Assembly (NCBI GenBank): GCA_019648995.1
Contig: BLXT01005881.1
Coordinates: 35,962-69,124 of the forward strand
DNA: 33,163 nt
DNA from: Plakobranchus ocellatus
Lineage: Eukaryota > Mollusca > Gastropoda > Plakobranchidae
Direction: 5' to 3'
This document shows, in pieces, positions 32,408-33,163 of the stretch. The number at the start of each line of letters is the position of its first letter. Within the stretch, counting starts at the first letter, position 1. The translations under genes and the position numbers were made by a program. The notes below the pieces were generated by a model. The model saw nothing but the letters and a program-made list of their open reading frames with translations, was not told the DNA's origin and searched no databases.

Positions 32408-33163
32408 GTGAGTTTTGTTTGTTTAAGTAGTTTTCTTCAAACCGGTTGATTTACATAATTAAAGTAAGAATCGTCAAATTTTTGTTACATCTTTTCGTTT
32501 TCAAATTTTGTGGATTGGACTGATTATAATTTTTATGTGACTTCAGATAATTATTTTTTTTATTGTGAGAAAAAGATGAAACTTAAAGTAATATTTTGCT
32601 TCTGTGTATGCTAAAAAATATGACTGAAATTCTAATATTTCAGGAAATCAATGCTGGTTTTACTATTGGAAATCTGTCAAAAAGCATTGTTTCAGTAAAA
32701 CAAACCTATTTATGTGTTTGAGTCATTTGTGATATGTGTAACAGTGACTTTACAACTGCCTTAGTTATGGCCTAAATGCACAGTGCTTTGAAGACCTTTG
32801 AGGGTTCGTTTCGGTATATTGGCGTCTAGGAGGTTACATTGTACAGTGATGATGGTTTTCCGCGGATCCGTGGAAATCCTCGGTTTTGGATCGGAGGAGG
32901 AATTTCCTCGGTTTCCGCGATTTCGGTGGCTTCCGCGGCTTCAGCTGAATAAACAAGCCATGATCCGCGGAGTTTTAAGAAATGAAAATTCAACCACATG
33001 TGGTCGGGACGATAATTTTATCGACTTGCGCTGAGTTTCTTTACTTCCAGTAACTGGGATGACAGACCTGCCTAGTAATTTAGTATTACGAAAGTTTCGT
33101 TATCAATATGAAAAACCAGTCCCGGTTACGGGAGTACGAAAATTACCGATAAATTACGAAAAT
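32408..33163 (+). other. HEATR3 intron 8 (partial), with GC-rich block and repeat edge
   Basis: Begins with a GTGAGT donor; the next exon is not in the window. From about 32850 to 33040 a GC-richer block repeats TCCGCGG, CCTCGGTTT and TTCCGCG words. From 33062 to the window end a repeat-like segment begins ACAGACCTGCCTA and carries TACGAAA/ATTACGAAAAT words. The block gives a 78-codon open frame that I do not regard as a gene. Confidence 0.6.

Noticed and set aside
32798-33034. Plus-strand 78-codon frame at the window end
   Set aside because: It falls in the GC-rich repeated-word block of a HEATR3 intron, with no acceptor in the right phase and no similarity to HEATR3.

Overview
This is a stretch of an animal nuclear genome. 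It is AT-rich, with intron-split genes using GT-AG splice sites, many A/T homopolymers and microsatellites, and decayed transposons. Repeated TCTAGATC-type runs (about 14.9-15.0 kb and 19.98 kb) and the retroelement mix suggest a mollusc, most likely a gastropod; that placement is an inference. Only two protein-coding genes can be supported well, and both were assembled exon by exon from splice sites, matching intron phases and protein similarity recalled from memory.

Layout. 1-8740: no recognisable gene; AT-rich non-coding sequence. 8741-8897: a small inverted-repeat element. 8920-15226, minus strand: a complete ubiquitin-conjugating E2 variant gene (UBE2V1/UBE2V2, Mms2/Uev1A family) with four coding exons, a 144-residue product and a clear poly(A) signal. 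A second in-phase first exon at 15622-15730 would give a 170-residue form. Its first intron holds three consecutive inverted-repeat elements (12674-13386, 13410-13612, 13631-13736), the middle one bounded by TTAA like a piggyBac-type MITE. 15950-17230: remnant of a LINE reverse transcriptase with an ATTG-type tail. 18187-18254: decayed tRNA-derived (SINE-like) sequence. 18390-18968: assembly gap of 579 N. 19100-19330: CpG-containing, promoter-like stretch with a possible first exon. 20201-20299: a possible minus-strand orphan exon.

21262 to beyond the window end, plus strand: the N-terminal half of HEATR3 (eight coding exons, 332 codons read), the animal counterpart of yeast Syo1, which escorts ribosomal proteins uL18/uL5 (RPL5/RPL11) to the nucleus. 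Intron 4 carries a decayed pogo/Tigger-like DDE transposase whose C-terminal part runs into a 45-bp (15-codon) tandem repeat. The last 350 bases hold two GC-richer repeat-like blocks, one running off the edge.

The two genes are not an operon and have no known shared pathway: one makes K63-linked ubiquitin chains with UBC13, the other serves ribosome assembly. The points most worth checking are the dual first exons of the UBE2V gene, the apparent absence of the long acidic loop of HEATR3, and the in-frame 45-bp repeat attached to the transposase. I did not find a convincing new multi-gene system.
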